A stretch of 64,000 bases of DNA from Desulfolucanica intricata (GTDB taxonomy: Bacteria > Bacillota > Desulfotomaculia > Desulfotomaculales > Desulfofarciminaceae), in NCBI RefSeq assembly GCF_001592105.1, contig NZ_BCWE01000009.1, positions 86,261 to 150,260 of the forward strand, read 5' to 3'. A program made the translations under genes and the position numbers. A model generated the notes under the pieces. The model ran no database searches, had not been told where the DNA came from, and saw only the letters and a list, made by a program, of their open reading frames with translations. Of the stretch, positions 26,789 through 35,539 are shown piece after piece (within the stretch, counting starts at the first letter, position 1; the number at the start of each line of letters is the position of its first letter).

Positions 26789-27262
26789 ATGGCATTAAAC
26801 TTAACTCAAAAAGAAAGAATGCTGCTGGAGGATCAGAAAAAACATGAGCAGGTATGTATCGACAAGTATAACAATTACGCCAACCAGGCCCAGGACCCCC
26901 AATTAAAAAACCTGTTCCAGAGTTATGCTGCTCAGGAACAACAACATCTAAACAGCATTAATCAAATGCTGAATGGCCGGCTGCCTTCGATGGGCCAGGG
27001 ACAACAGCAGCAAACACAGCAGCAGAATATCCCACAATTCCCACAGATGCAGGGTGCCATGGCCAACCAAACAGATGCAGCTTTGTGCAACGACCTGCTT
27101 ATGACTGAAAAGTACGTATCGAGTACCTATGACACAGCAATTTTTGAGTTTACTGACAGCAATGTGCGGCAGATTTTAAATCATATTCAAAAAGAGGAAC
27201 AGCAGCACGGTGAAGGTATCTTCAATTATATGCAGAGTAAAGGCATGTATAATCCACAGTAA
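26789..27262 (+). CDS. CotF-family spore coat protein, ferritin-like fold
   Basis: A protein of about 157 residues with two helical halves separated by a Gln-rich linker (residues about 68-90). Both halves carry the coat F family patterns L-L-E-D-Q-K-K-H-E-Q and L-L-M-T-E-K-Y-V-S-S-T-Y, with E-E-Q-Q-H-G near the end. Family members are found in spore coats or as small ferritin-like proteins in Clostridia. ATG 26789 follows GGAGG by eight bases. It is monocistronic, with a strong terminator. Confidence 0.85.
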   Translation: MALNLTQKERMLLEDQKKHEQVCIDKYNNYANQAQDPQLKNLFQSYAAQEQQHLNSINQMLNGRLPSMGQGQQQQTQQQNIPQFPQMQGAMANQTDAALCNDLLMTEKYVSSTYDTAIFEFTDSNVRQILNHIQKEEQQHGEGIFNYMQSKGMYNPQ

Positions 27263-27280
27263 GAAAACTTAAAGCATAAA

Positions 27281-27315
27281 AAAATCCCCTGCCGGATAAT
27301 CACAGGGGATTTTTA
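27281..27315 (+). terminator. Terminator after the CotF-type gene
   Basis: AAAATCCCCTG pairs with CAGGGGATTTT around a short loop, followed by a T-run. Confidence 0.9.
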
Positions 27316-27445
27316 CATACCCGCTATTAAAATTATGGACAATTTCGGGAACATATTATCTTATAAGGTCTTTACCAAGAAAAACAAATTGTGTATAATC
27401 TATATAATATTTACTCTACGGACTAATTATTTCTAAATATTATTC

Positions 27446-27475
27446 CGGCGACTGCCTTTTTTCGGGCGGTCGCCG
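27446..27475 (+). promoter_or_regulatory. GC-rich hairpin in the rnk leader
   Basis: CGGCGACTGCC pairs with GGGCGGTCGCCG around a TTTTTTC loop. It lies 65 bases before the rnk start and has no good T-run after it, so it may be a leader structure rather than a terminator. Confidence 0.4.
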
Positions 27476-27540
27476 TATATTTATGCAATTTAAAAATACT
27501 TTTATAATATTATAAAACTTAATGGGAGGACAGGGTAAGA

Positions 27541-27954
27541 ATGTCAAGAACAATTTATATTACCGCCACTGATAAGAAACGGTTGGAGAAACTTATTAAT
27601 GAAGAAAAAGAGTTTAATCCGGGAAGCAGAGTATATTTAAGGAACTTGGAACAGGAACTGGCCCGGGCACACGTAGTACCTTCTAAAGAGATCCCCAACA
27701 ATGTTATCACCATGAACTCAAAGGTATTGTTAAAGGATTTAGATTCCGGGGAAGAAATGACCTATATGTTGGTTTACCCGGCCGATGCTGACTTAATGGA
27801 GGATAAAGTTTCCGTCCTGGCCCCCGTGGGCACAGCAATACTGGGTTACCGGGTGGGAGATGTCCTTGACTGGAAAGTTCCGGACGGTGTAGTTCGGTTA
27901 AAAGTGGAAAAAATTCTTTTCCAGCCGGAAGCCGCCGGCAACTATGACTTATAA
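27541..27954 (+). CDS. rnk: Rnk, nucleoside diphosphate kinase regulator (GreA/B C-domain)
   Basis: A protein of 137 residues with a short helical N-domain and a GreA/GreB-type C-domain. The signature V-I-T-M-N-S-K-V is at residues about 55-62. Next come L-V-Y-P-A-D-A and L-A-P-V-G-T-A-I-L-G-Y-R-V-G-D, and the end is F-Q-P-E-A-A-G-N-Y-D-L. This closely parallels E. coli Rnk, which binds RNA polymerase. The ribosome site GGGAGGA precedes ATG. Confidence 0.9.
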   Translation: MSRTIYITATDKKRLEKLINEEKEFNPGSRVYLRNLEQELARAHVVPSKEIPNNVITMNSKVLLKDLDSGEEMTYMLVYPADADLMEDKVSVLAPVGTAILGYRVGDVLDWKVPDGVVRLKVEKILFQPEAAGNYDL

Positions 27955-27969
27955 GGAGTTACCCCACAC

Positions 27970-28341
27970 CTATCTCTTATTATCTAAAAATAATCCCCCA
28001 GCAAGAACACCTTTTTTCCTGTACAGATTCTGAGAGGCTTTGCGCTTTTGTAACACTGCCATAGCCTCTCGCAATTCTTGATACTTCTCTTCAAACCTTT
28101 GCTTCAGCTTACTGTCTAAATATAATAACTCCTTAACCGGGTCCCCGTCCCAACCTGCTTCCCGGTTCATATCGAAAGGCAGCTTCTTCAGCTGCTCTAT
28201 CAGCTGCCCCCGCCGTGCCAGCACAGACAATAAATCTTCGTGGTTAAACCCCGGTGCTTCAACTATATTGAGCATTATTACAGTTAAATTTAACAGTTCT
28301 CTTATTAATTCCTGCCGGTCAAAATCCTTTTCAATCACCAT
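27970..28341 (-). CDS. FliT-like flagellar chaperone (position-based)
   Basis: A helical protein of 123 residues with basic C-terminus, in the place downstream of fliD where fliT lies in many Firmicutes. Sequence features are weak: L-N-L-T-V-I-M-L, then L-L-S-V-L-A-R-R-G-Q-L-I and a coiled coil at about 75-100. FliT holds FliD in the cytoplasm before export. Assignment is by size, helix content and operon. Confidence 0.6.
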   Translation of the reverse strand: MVIEKDFDRQELIRELLNLTVIMLNIVEAPGFNHEDLLSVLARRGQLIEQLKKLPFDMNREAGWDGDPVKELLYLDSKLKQRFEEKYQELREAMAVLQKRKASQNLYRKKGVLAGGLFLDNKR

Positions 28342-28353
28342 ATCAGCATCCCT

Positions 28354-29856
28354 TTACATCCCGCCAAACATCATGGCAAGCCAGGCACTTTGCTGGTTTA
28401 ATTGGTTAATAGCTTTTTCCATAGCAGTAAACTGCCTCCAGTAACGGTCCTCCATCTTTTGCAGGTGCTCATTCATGGTATCAATACTTTTATCGATATT
28501 CCTGATCTGCTTTCCAACCTGACTGTCATCTACCAGGCTGTCAGAGCTGCCTGCCTTAGTTATAAAAGAATTAATAGCGCCGGTTACATCATCATAGAGG
28601 CGGCCCGCCAGACCCTTTTCATTATAGGTGTCGCCGGATTTAGTAAAAAAGCTCATCACCCCGTCGGGGTCCTTTTGAATGGCTTCTTTTAACTTTGTTT
28701 CATCAATAACTAATTTACCTCGTTCTTGATAAGAGGCTGTATTAATGCCAATTTTACTTAAGTTGTTATAGCCCTCAGTACTGATAATACCGTCAATACT
28801 GCTAATCATGGTATTTCTAAATTTATTAAGGGTACTGCCCAGCATAGAGTCAAAGCGAAGCATACCACTACGTGCTTTTTCCTCCCACTGCTCTTCCTGT
28901 TTATCGGAAAGCTCCTCCCGCATGGCGTCCGTAAGGGGCTGATAGTCTTTATAGCGCTCTTCGTAGTATTCTTTGTTAATCGCATCTATTGTCTCGTTAT
29001 ATTTTTCCACAAAACCTTTAATAACATTAAAAATACTGTCTGTATCCCGCGAAACTGTAACAGTGATGGGGATATCACTTTCACCCTTCAGCTCCAAAGT
29101 TAAACCGTTAATAAGCACCTTATTGGAAGGAGCGGTTAAATCAACACCGTTAAGCTTATATTTGGCGTCTTGTCCGGGAGAGTAAACAACACCATCGCCT
29201 GTAAGTTTTAAGGCCTCGGCCAATTCGCCGTCTTCTATTTCTATAGTTTGATTTACGCCTGTATCTTTGGTCATCAGAAAAAACCGGCGGTTAACTGCAT
29301 CATAGCTGGCCCGCACACCCCAAGTTTTTCCGTTATCATCAAGGCCGGTGTTAATCCGGTTTACCAGGTCATTAATAGAAGCAGTATCAGTATTAATTGT
29401 AAAGGTTTTCTTAGTTCCATCCGGCCCGCTTATTACTAACTTCTTTTCTCCACTTAGTTCAAGTTGAGAAGCTATAGACCTTGTTGGATCTATAGGGTTC
29501 TCTTCCGAACCAATTTGACCTCCTGTCAGATACGCTCCTCTGGCCATTTGAGTAACTTTCACCTCATAGATACCGTCCACCGCACTGCCGCCTGCAGTAA
29601 CCTTTACCACAGACTCATTATTTGAATCAGCCCGGCGGGTTAAAAAGGTACCCTGCAGCTTCATGTTAAAAACTGTATCCCGGAAGGAGCGCAGTATGTT
29701 ATTAATAGTGCGGTAGTCTTCCCGCTGCCACTGTAAAATTTGCCTTTTCCGGGTCAAAGAGTCCAGCCGCATCCTCTCAGCTTTCATTAACTCTTTAACC
29801 ATACTATCTATATCCATTCCACTGGCCAAACCGCCAATACGAAGACTTGATGCCAT
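28354..29856 (-). CDS. fliD: FliD, filament cap protein
   Basis: A protein of about 500 residues with the N-terminal I-G-G-L-A-S-G-M-D-I-D-S-M-V and a C-terminal coiled coil ending Q-L-N-Q-Q-S-A-W-L. FliD caps the filament and assembles flagellin. ATG 29856 follows GGAGGTGG by seven bases; a 13-codon upstream extension is not supported. It is divergent from fliS. Confidence 0.95.
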   Translation of the reverse strand: MASSLRIGGLASGMDIDSMVKELMKAERMRLDSLTRKRQILQWQREDYRTINNILRSFRDTVFNMKLQGTFLTRRADSNNESVVKVTAGGSAVDGIYEVKVTQMARGAYLTGGQIGSEENPIDPTRSIASQLELSGEKKLVISGPDGTKKTFTINTDTASINDLVNRINTGLDDNGKTWGVRASYDAVNRRFFLMTKDTGVNQTIEIEDGELAEALKLTGDGVVYSPGQDAKYKLNGVDLTAPSNKVLINGLTLELKGESDIPITVTVSRDTDSIFNVIKGFVEKYNETIDAINKEYYEERYKDYQPLTDAMREELSDKQEEQWEEKARSGMLRFDSMLGSTLNKFRNTMISSIDGIISTEGYNNLSKIGINTASYQERGKLVIDETKLKEAIQKDPDGVMSFFTKSGDTYNEKGLAGRLYDDVTGAINSFITKAGSSDSLVDDSQVGKQIRNIDKSIDTMNEHLQKMEDRYWRQFTAMEKAINQLNQQSAWLAMMFGGM

Positions 29857-29940
29857 AATTAAACCACCTCCGAACCTTATTATTATTTTCGGCATTTTTT
29901 AAAACAGCTTTATATATAAAAAAGATTATCCGAAAAAGCT

Positions 29941-29967
29941 TAAGTTTTTGGGTAAATAATCCGATAT
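29941..29967 (+). promoter_or_regulatory. Sigma-D promoter of fliS
   Basis: TAAG at 29941-29944, a 15-base spacer, then TCCGATAT at 29960-29967, a close fit to the sigma-28 consensus. It lies 33 bases before the fliS start. No comparable match is seen for fliD on the opposite strand. Confidence 0.82.
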
Positions 29968-29999
29968 ATAAAGAAAGAAATCATAAGGAGGACCGCGAA

Positions 30000-30371
30000 A
30001 TGGCTGTTCTTAACCCCTATCAACAATACCGGCAAAATTCTGTAACAAGCGCACCCCCCGGGCAATTAACACTGATGTTATATAACGGGGCATTAAAATT
30101 TATTAAAACGGCCGTTATTTCTATCGAAAAAAAAGACATCAGCAGTGCCAATAACGCTATTATCAGGGCCCAGGATATTATTCTATATCTTAATGAAACC
30201 TTAAATAAAAACTATGAGCCGGCACATAACTTAAGCAGTTTATACGACTATATTTACCGCCGGCTGGTCGAAGCCAATATAAAAAAAGATACTGCTGTTT
30301 TAGAGGAAGCGGCATCCCTGGTGGAAGAACTCAGAGATACCTGGGCGGTAGTTCTTAAGGAAAATAAATAA
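30000..30371 (+). CDS. fliS: FliS, flagellin export chaperone
   Basis: A protein of 123 residues with the family signature A-P-P-G-Q-L-T-L-M-L-Y-N-G-A near residues 18-31 and the ending V-E-E-L-R-D-T-W. FliS binds the C-terminus of flagellin and blocks polymerisation in the cytoplasm; in Bacillus it also binds FliW. ATG follows AAGGAGG. It is monocistronic and divergent from fliD, an unusual arrangement as fliD-fliS are commonly co-transcribed. Confidence 0.95.
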   Translation: MAVLNPYQQYRQNSVTSAPPGQLTLMLYNGALKFIKTAVISIEKKDISSANNAIIRAQDIILYLNETLNKNYEPAHNLSSLYDYIYRRLVEANIKKDTAVLEEAASLVEELRDTWAVVLKENK

Positions 30372-30374
30372 TTA

Positions 30375-30403
30375 AAAGAGCCTGCGTCAGATGCGGGCTC
30401 TTT
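30375..30403. terminator. Bidirectional terminator between fliS and flaG
   Basis: AAAGAGCC and GGCTCTTT form a stem around a GC-rich loop, with A/T runs on either side. It serves both convergent genes. Confidence 0.82.
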
Positions 30404-30411
30404 AATTTGAT

Positions 30412-30780
30412 CTATACTTTTTTATCAATAATTATACCCACCATTTCCCGGAGCCGGGCCTCCAAGTCCAATACCTCTTCAGGCGGTATCTGTTTAATAA
30501 CCTCTCCGGATTCCTGATTTACTATTTGCACCACTAACCCTTGGGTTTCCTCATGTATTTGAAAATTCAGGTTCTGATTATAAAGTTCTTCAGTTGTATT
30601 TAATTTTTCAACAACTTTAATCAGATTTTCGAGATTTAATTTAGATTGACTGCTTCCGTCATCACCTAAAGCCGCTAATTCCGTTTTTCGATCCACAGGC
30701 TCACTTTTACCACTTTTGGGGACACTGGTATTCAAGTCGTAAGCCGCCATTGCTTCCAATCCACCGCCGCCTATTTTCAT
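30412..30780 (-). CDS. flaG: FlaG family protein
   Basis: A protein of 122 residues with the FlaG core: L-N-F-Q-I-H-E-E-T-Q-G-L-V-V-Q-I-V, then G-E-V-I-K-Q-I-P-P-E-E-V-L-D-L (residues about 70-110). FlaG influences filament length. ATG follows AGGGGGTG by six bases. It ends the flgM-flaG run. Confidence 0.88.
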   Translation of the reverse strand: MKIGGGGLEAMAAYDLNTSVPKSGKSEPVDRKTELAALGDDGSSQSKLNLENLIKVVEKLNTTEELYNQNLNFQIHEETQGLVVQIVNQESGEVIKQIPPEEVLDLEARLREMVGIIIDKKV

Positions 30781-30819
30781 CTAAGGCACCCCCTTTATCC
30801 AATCGCATAATATCTTTAA

Positions 30820-31092
30820 TTATATATCATCAAAAATAGAATCCTCTTTGCCGTCTTGCTCCGTTTTTTTACCTCGCCAAATTCGCAGCTGTTCCAGTAC
30901 TGATTGTTCAACCCCGGCCGCCCTGGTATTTTCCTCCTTCACCGCCTGGTAAAGCTCACCGCGTAAAACAGTCAGCTTCTTAGGGGCCTCGATACCAAGT
31001 CTTATGCTGTCACCACGAATATCCAATATTGTGATCTTAATTTCTTCTCCGAACATGACACTCTCATTTTTTTTACGGGTAAGGACTAACAT
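30820..31092 (-). CDS. csrA: CsrA, translational regulator
   Basis: A protein of 90 residues beginning M-L-V-L-T-R-K-K-N-E-S, the RNA-binding core of CsrA. I-T-I-L-D-I-R-G-D-S-I-R-L-G-I-E-A-P is intact. CsrA represses flagellin translation until FliW takes it away. The C-terminal extension of about 20 residues is charged. It overlaps fliW by seven bases. A predicted target hairpin lies in the fliC leader. Confidence 0.96.
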   Translation of the reverse strand: MLVLTRKKNESVMFGEEIKITILDIRGDSIRLGIEAPKKLTVLRGELYQAVKEENTRAAGVEQSVLEQLRIWRGKKTEQDGKEDSIFDDI

Positions 31093-31571
31093 TTTTCTTC
31101 CTCCTTACCCTGAATACTATGAGAATCCTTATCCGTCTTAACAAAAAGCCGGTGCCTGGTAGAATAGGTATAACCTGTCAGAATTACCTGCTTGGCCCGG
31201 TTAAGTCTGGTATTAATTACAACCGGCCCCAGTAAATTAGCGGTTGTTTGGGCGATATTATCCCCGGGTATCGTAATTATAGTTAAAATTAGGACTTCCC
31301 CGGGACTGCGCAGCTCCAAGGTCTCAATGTCCTCAACCGGAAGGTCAAAGCTGTAATCCGGAAAGAAAATAAAGGGGTTAACAGCCAGAAAAGCTACCTC
31401 AGGCTCCTCAGCAGACTGCATCCAGTGAAAAGGCTCCATATTCACCGCGGGTAAAAGAACAAAGTGCTTAAGTTCTTCAAATCCGGGTAGGCCAAAGGGA
31501 AAGGATATAATTTTTTCCTGATCAATGTTCATGCTGCCAAAACGAGAAGTTTCAATCCGCACCGGCCCCAT
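31086..31571 (-). CDS. fliW: FliW, CsrA antagonist
   Basis: A protein of 161 residues with I-I-S-F-P-F-G-L-P-G-F-E-E-L-K-H-F (residues about 20-36) and V-N-P-F-I-F-F-P-D-Y, as in FliW. FliW binds either flagellin or CsrA and so couples flagellin export to translation. It follows flgL by three bases and overlaps csrA. Confidence 0.95.
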   Translation of the reverse strand: MGPVRIETSRFGSMNIDQEKIISFPFGLPGFEELKHFVLLPAVNMEPFHWMQSAEEPEVAFLAVNPFIFFPDYSFDLPVEDIETLELRSPGEVLILTIITIPGDNIAQTTANLLGPVVINTRLNRAKQVILTGYTYSTRHRLFVKTDKDSHSIQGKEEEKC

Positions 31572-31574
31572 CCC

Positions 31575-32447
31575 CTACCTCATATATTCAAGCATACTGA
31601 TCTGCATCAACCTGGCACTTATAGCTAAAGATGCCTGGTAGACCATCTGATCTTCAGCCAGCAGCATACTGGCCTCAACCAGATCCACACCCTGTAAATC
31701 CTGCAGCATAGTCTGCAAATTCAGAGTTTGATAATCCATCTGTTCCTGCATAATTTCCAACTGCTTTGCTTTACTGCCTACACCGGTTCTTGCTTGAACA
31801 AGCTTACTGTGGTCATCGTCAAGTTTATCTAACAATTTCATAACCTTGTCTTTGTCACCTGATTCAAGACCTTCCTTTAAGTTCCTTAGATTTTCAAAGA
31901 TACCATTAAATATTTCTCCGTGCACGTTAACTTGCAGGGTAATACCCGGTGCTATTTCTTTAAAAATACCTTCACCGTCACCTTTATACTTATAATCATC
32001 ACCAAAGGCTTCATCATTTATCTGATGGCCACTAAAGATATAGGTATTACCCAGCTTAGTATTTGCATTCACCAGCATTTGCTCAGTAAGTACACCTACC
32101 TCTATAGCCATGGCTTCCATTTCTTGCTCCCCGACACCGGCATTCCCTGTCGCTAATACCAGCTCCCTTGCCCTTAAAACGATTTCTGCCGATCCGGCTA
32201 AGGCTGTTTCGGTTTGTCTCAGCCAGGCCGATGCATTATCCATATTGCTGTTATATTGTTCCTGTATATCCAAGGAAGCTTTTAAAGCCATAGCCTGCCC
32301 TAAAGCGCCGGGATTCTCACTTAAAGTAGCAAGCTTTTTGCCGGAGGAAACCGCGGATTGATTTTTATTTATCTGCTCTAACTGCCTCTCCATATTTTTT
32401 CTCAGATTGTAATTTACCAATCTATTTGTTACCCGCACCGTAATCAC
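31575..32447 (-). CDS. flgL: FlgL, hook-filament junction protein
   Basis: A protein of 290 residues with flagellin-like N and C helices: R-V-T-N-R-L-V-N-Y-N, S-S-G-K-K-L, and the C-terminal Y-Q-A-S-L-A-I-S-A-R. It forms the second junction ring after FlgK. The start is GTG behind AAAGGGGT. It lies between flgK and fliW. Confidence 0.94.
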   Translation of the reverse strand: MITVRVTNRLVNYNLRKNMERQLEQINKNQSAVSSGKKLATLSENPGALGQAMALKASLDIQEQYNSNMDNASAWLRQTETALAGSAEIVLRARELVLATGNAGVGEQEMEAMAIEVGVLTEQMLVNANTKLGNTYIFSGHQINDEAFGDDYKYKGDGEGIFKEIAPGITLQVNVHGEIFNGIFENLRNLKEGLESGDKDKVMKLLDKLDDDHSKLVQARTGVGSKAKQLEIMQEQMDYQTLNLQTMLQDLQGVDLVEASMLLAEDQMVYQASLAISARLMQISMLEYMR

Positions 32448-32451
32448 CCCT

Positions 32452-33798
32452 TTACCTCACGGTGTTAAGTAAGGTTTCAAGCATTTCGTCAATGGTCGTA
32501 AGTATTTTGGCAGATGCCTGGTAGCCAAATTGAAACTGCATTAAATTGACCATTTCCTCATCTATGGAAACCCCGGAAACAGATTCCCGCTGGGCATATA
32601 ACTGGTCACCTATGGATTCATGGGCATACAGTAATTGCCCGGCCGCATTACCTGCCTCGCCAATGCTAACCATTACCTCCTGGAAATATGATTCAAAGGT
32701 ATTATTATCAAGTTCTTCAATTTTTTTGTTGCGCAATTGGGATATTTCCAGTGCAAACTGAGTATCACCAGCAGCCCCCGACCCCACAATAATTTCATCC
32801 CCGGTTGCTAAATTCAATTCTATTATTTTATTGCTTTGAAGATTTTCTAACGGCTTGAAAAACTTAAAATCAGAATTATGGTTTTCATAGACACCGTTTA
32901 TTTTCTCTGTAATCTGAGAGGCTAATTTTTGGAGCTTCTGCATATATCCATCCGGGCCATTTATCTGCTCCCTAACCTTTACTACACTACCCACTGAGCC
33001 ACCTACATCAACTGTATTAAAAATATCCTTATCAAAATTTTCGCCAGTTAATAAATTCTGAGTTCCGTTAATCAGTTGTTTACCGTTAACACTAACATTG
33101 ACTAAATCCTTATCACCGGTATTGGGTTTTACCTCAATTTTCACCAATTTAGCCAGTTCATCCAACATTAAATCCCGCTCATCCATTAAAACATTGTTAT
33201 TCTTGGCATAACTTTTATAAATGGCTTCATTCAGCTGGCAAATTCGCCCGGTTATTCTTTCCACCTCAGCAACTAAAACTTCGTGCTCCTTATTCAGATT
33301 ATCCAAGACAACATTTAGCTGCTCATAGGACTGGTTTATTGACAAAGTCAGGGCCCGCGACTTTTCCAACAGCCCCACCCGCAACCCTTTATCCTGCGGG
33401 TTTTCATTAACCTCCTGCCAGCCGTTGAAAAACTCATTTAAGTGCATTTGTATACCGGTGTTAGCCGGATCAGGGAATATAGCCTCTACTCTCTGTAAAA
33501 GCTGCCGGTTCTTTTCCCAGTAGCTGATCTCGCTTAAATTACTTCTCAGCTGGTAATCAACATACTCATCCCTGATGCGCTGGATATCTCCAACATTAGC
33601 CCCGGTTCCTAATTGGTATATTTGACCGTTTTGATAATTGCTTCCGGTATACGGCAGGCTGGAAACAAAATTGGCCCTTTGGCGGCTGTAGCCTTCGACG
33701 TTGGCATTGGCTACATTATTACCGGTAACGTCCATTCCCATCCTGTTTGCCTGCAAGGCCCGCCTGGCTATCTCCAAGCCAAAGAATGTTCCACTCAT
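32452..33798 (-). CDS. flgK: FlgK, hook-filament junction protein
   Basis: A protein of 448 residues with the N-signature R-R-A-L-Q-A-N-R, G-N-N-V-A-N-A-N-V-E-G-Y-S-R-Q and the C-helix L-M-Q-F-Q-F-G-Y-Q-A-S-A-K. FlgK connects hook and filament. Start ATG. Its end is four bases from flgL. Confidence 0.95.
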   Translation of the reverse strand: MSGTFFGLEIARRALQANRMGMDVTGNNVANANVEGYSRQRANFVSSLPYTGSNYQNGQIYQLGTGANVGDIQRIRDEYVDYQLRSNLSEISYWEKNRQLLQRVEAIFPDPANTGIQMHLNEFFNGWQEVNENPQDKGLRVGLLEKSRALTLSINQSYEQLNVVLDNLNKEHEVLVAEVERITGRICQLNEAIYKSYAKNNNVLMDERDLMLDELAKLVKIEVKPNTGDKDLVNVSVNGKQLINGTQNLLTGENFDKDIFNTVDVGGSVGSVVKVREQINGPDGYMQKLQKLASQITEKINGVYENHNSDFKFFKPLENLQSNKIIELNLATGDEIIVGSGAAGDTQFALEISQLRNKKIEELDNNTFESYFQEVMVSIGEAGNAAGQLLYAHESIGDQLYAQRESVSGVSIDEEMVNLMQFQFGYQASAKILTTIDEMLETLLNTVR

Positions 33799-33847
33799 TT
33801 TATTCTCCCGCCCTTTGTCTTAAAATAGAACAAAATATACAAATAGC

Positions 33848-34339
33848 CTAAACCGTTAGGTTCAGGCGTGAAATATTAAGCTGCCTCTTATCTACAGCAC
33901 CGTCTCCCTTATAGGTCTGCCCCTGCCGGGGCCGGAGAATAGTAAGCAGCCGCTTATTAAATAACAGTGCATTTTGAGTCAACATTTTATTTATTTCATT
34001 GGTTTCCCGAATTTTTGCAGTCAAATCCCTTATTTCCTCAATCAGAACCTGCAGTTCATTCTTTATGCCGTCCGGAGCAAAGGACAGTAAACTCTCTGAA
34101 TCCGCCCATTCAGTCGCGCCAAGCTCATTTTTGATATTGTCCCAGTGACCGGCACACAACTGCTGTACTCCGGCCAATTCACCGATCAGAATTTCCTGTT
34201 TAGCTGCTGTATTCTTTATTCCTTCAAGGCTGTTTTTTTTCAGTGCTTCAAGATGCTCCCGGGAAGCTTCCAATATTTTATCAGCAATATTTTTTTGTTT
34301 TTTGAGGCATTCTGTTAGCTGCTCATATAAGTTATGCAT
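33848..34339 (-). CDS. flgN: FlgN, export chaperone for FlgK and FlgL
   Basis: A helical protein of 163 residues: L-T-E-C-L-K-K-Q-K-N-I-A-D-K-I, then L-A-G-V-Q-Q-L-C-A-G, and near the end N-K-M-L-T-Q-N-A-L. This is the FlgN family's coiled-coil pattern. It sits directly upstream of flgK, as usual. Confidence 0.88.
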   Translation of the reverse strand: MHNLYEQLTECLKKQKNIADKILEASREHLEALKKNSLEGIKNTAAKQEILIGELAGVQQLCAGHWDNIKNELGATEWADSESLLSFAPDGIKNELQVLIEEIRDLTAKIRETNEINKMLTQNALLFNKRLLTILRPRQGQTYKGDGAVDKRQLNISRLNLTV

Positions 34340-34349
34340 AGGCCCACCT

Positions 34350-34640
34350 TTAAACTTTTTTATCTAAAAGTCTTTCTTCAATAATCCCGGCTGCAATCTT
34401 TTCACCACTGGGATTATAGGTACCGGCTTTAATCCGCTGCTTTAGCCCGGCCACCAGGTCCTCACGCACCTCCGGCAGTTCAGCCAGCCTGGCCCGGGCA
34501 GCATGTAATTCCTTAGCCAATGGGGAAAGCTCCAGCTTATCTGTTTTAGCACTGCCGGCTTCGGGCTTTTTATTATCCTTTTCTCTCATATGTGACGTGT
34601 ATACTTTTATGGGATTAAATCCACCCTGTGATATTTTCAT
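34350..34640 (-). CDS. flgM: FlgM, anti-sigma factor
   Basis: A protein of 96 residues. The C-terminal half carries the sigma-binding pattern: D-K-L-E-L-S-P-L-A-K-E-L, then R-A-R-L-A-E-L-P-E-V-R-E-D-L-V and I-K-A-G-T-Y-N-P-S-G-E-K-I-A. FlgM holds sigma-D inactive until exported through the completed hook. It has its own sigma-D-type promoter. Confidence 0.93.
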   Translation of the reverse strand: MKISQGGFNPIKVYTSHMREKDNKKPEAGSAKTDKLELSPLAKELHAARARLAELPEVREDLVAGLKQRIKAGTYNPSGEKIAAGIIEERLLDKKV

Positions 34641-34680
34641 AATTTCACCCCACTTTTCAAACGTAAAACCTCTATTTATA

Positions 34681-34708
34681 TATTCGGCACATTTACTCCC
34701 GCACTTTA
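34681..34708 (-). promoter_or_regulatory. Sigma-D-type promoter of flgM
   Basis: On the minus strand, TAAA (34705-34708), a 16-base spacer, then GCCGAATA (34681-34688). It lies about 40 bases before the flgM start. Confidence 0.72.
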
Positions 34709-34756
34709 CAGGTATATTATAAAATTTGTTCTACTAAGAGGGTAATTTTTCCATTA

Positions 34757-35539
34757 CTACTCCCGAACCCGGTCTCCGGTATCCCAGGACATGGGCTCCG
34801 CTTCATTATATTTACTCCGCAGTACCACAATGTCTACTCTCCTGTTTAACTGCTTATGCTCCATGGTATCATTGGGCACCCGGGGGCGGTACTCTCCATA
34901 ACCTGTGGCAGCAAGACGCACAGGGGGAAAGTTATGTGTATTGATCAGCTCCTGTACAACACTGGTGGCCCTGGCAGCAGACAATTCCCAGTTAGAGGGA
35001 TAACGACCGGTATTAATCGGGATATCATCTGTATGTCCTTCTATTCTAATATAATTGTCAGATTGTATAAGAATACCGGCTACTTCTTTAATAATATCCT
35101 TAGAAGCAGGTGTGAGTTCGGCTGATCCGAGCGGGAAAAGTACGGGGTCATAAAAGCTCACTACAATACCCCTTTCTTCCATGTTAACGGAGATTTTCTT
35201 CTTTAAGCTGTTGCTGTCAATGTAGTCCTGCAGCTGCTTTTCAAGTTCCAGCATCTGCTTTGATTCATTCTGCAGCCCACCGCCATCAATAGAATCAATA
35301 GGGGGTATCGGCAGACCGCTCTCCACAGAGGGGCCGGAACCCATTAAGATAGACCGGGAGCCCCCGCCCAACACCCGGCTGAGACCATCCGCTATGGCGG
35401 CAAATTTTTGAAGATCAGTATTACTTATTGCAAACATGACAATAAAATAAATCATTAAAAGAGTTATTAAATCAGAATAAGTTAACAGCCAGCGATCATT
35501 ATTATCTTTGTGGGGCTTAGTGCGTCTTTTTTTCCTCAT
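34757..35539 (-). CDS. motB: MotB, stator protein with OmpA-type peptidoglycan-binding domain
   Basis: A protein of 260 residues. One transmembrane helix is at about 18-40, with the proton-binding Asp in W-L-L-T-Y-S-D-L-I-T-L-L. The OmpA C-domain has the peptidoglycan-binding I-E-G-H-T-D-D-I-P-I, R-Y-P-S-N-W-E-L-S-A-A-R-A. The Tyr-Ser-Asp context is that of proton or sodium MotB; which ion cannot be told. It overlaps motA by four bases. Confidence 0.95.
   Translation of the reverse strand: MRKKRRTKPHKDNNDRWLLTYSDLITLLMIYFIVMFAISNTDLQKFAAIADGLSRVLGGGSRSILMGSGPSVESGLPIPPIDSIDGGGLQNESKQMLELEKQLQDYIDSNSLKKKISVNMEERGIVVSFYDPVLFPLGSAELTPASKDIIKEVAGILIQSDNYIRIEGHTDDIPINTGRYPSNWELSAARATSVVQELINTHNFPPVRLAATGYGEYRPRVPNDTMEHKQLNRRVDIVVLRSKYNEAEPMSWDTGDRVRE

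Noticed and set aside
29880..29940. Sigma-D promoter for fliD on the minus strand
   Set aside because: A CGGATAAT string is there but no TAAA at the right distance, and the -10 does not fit.
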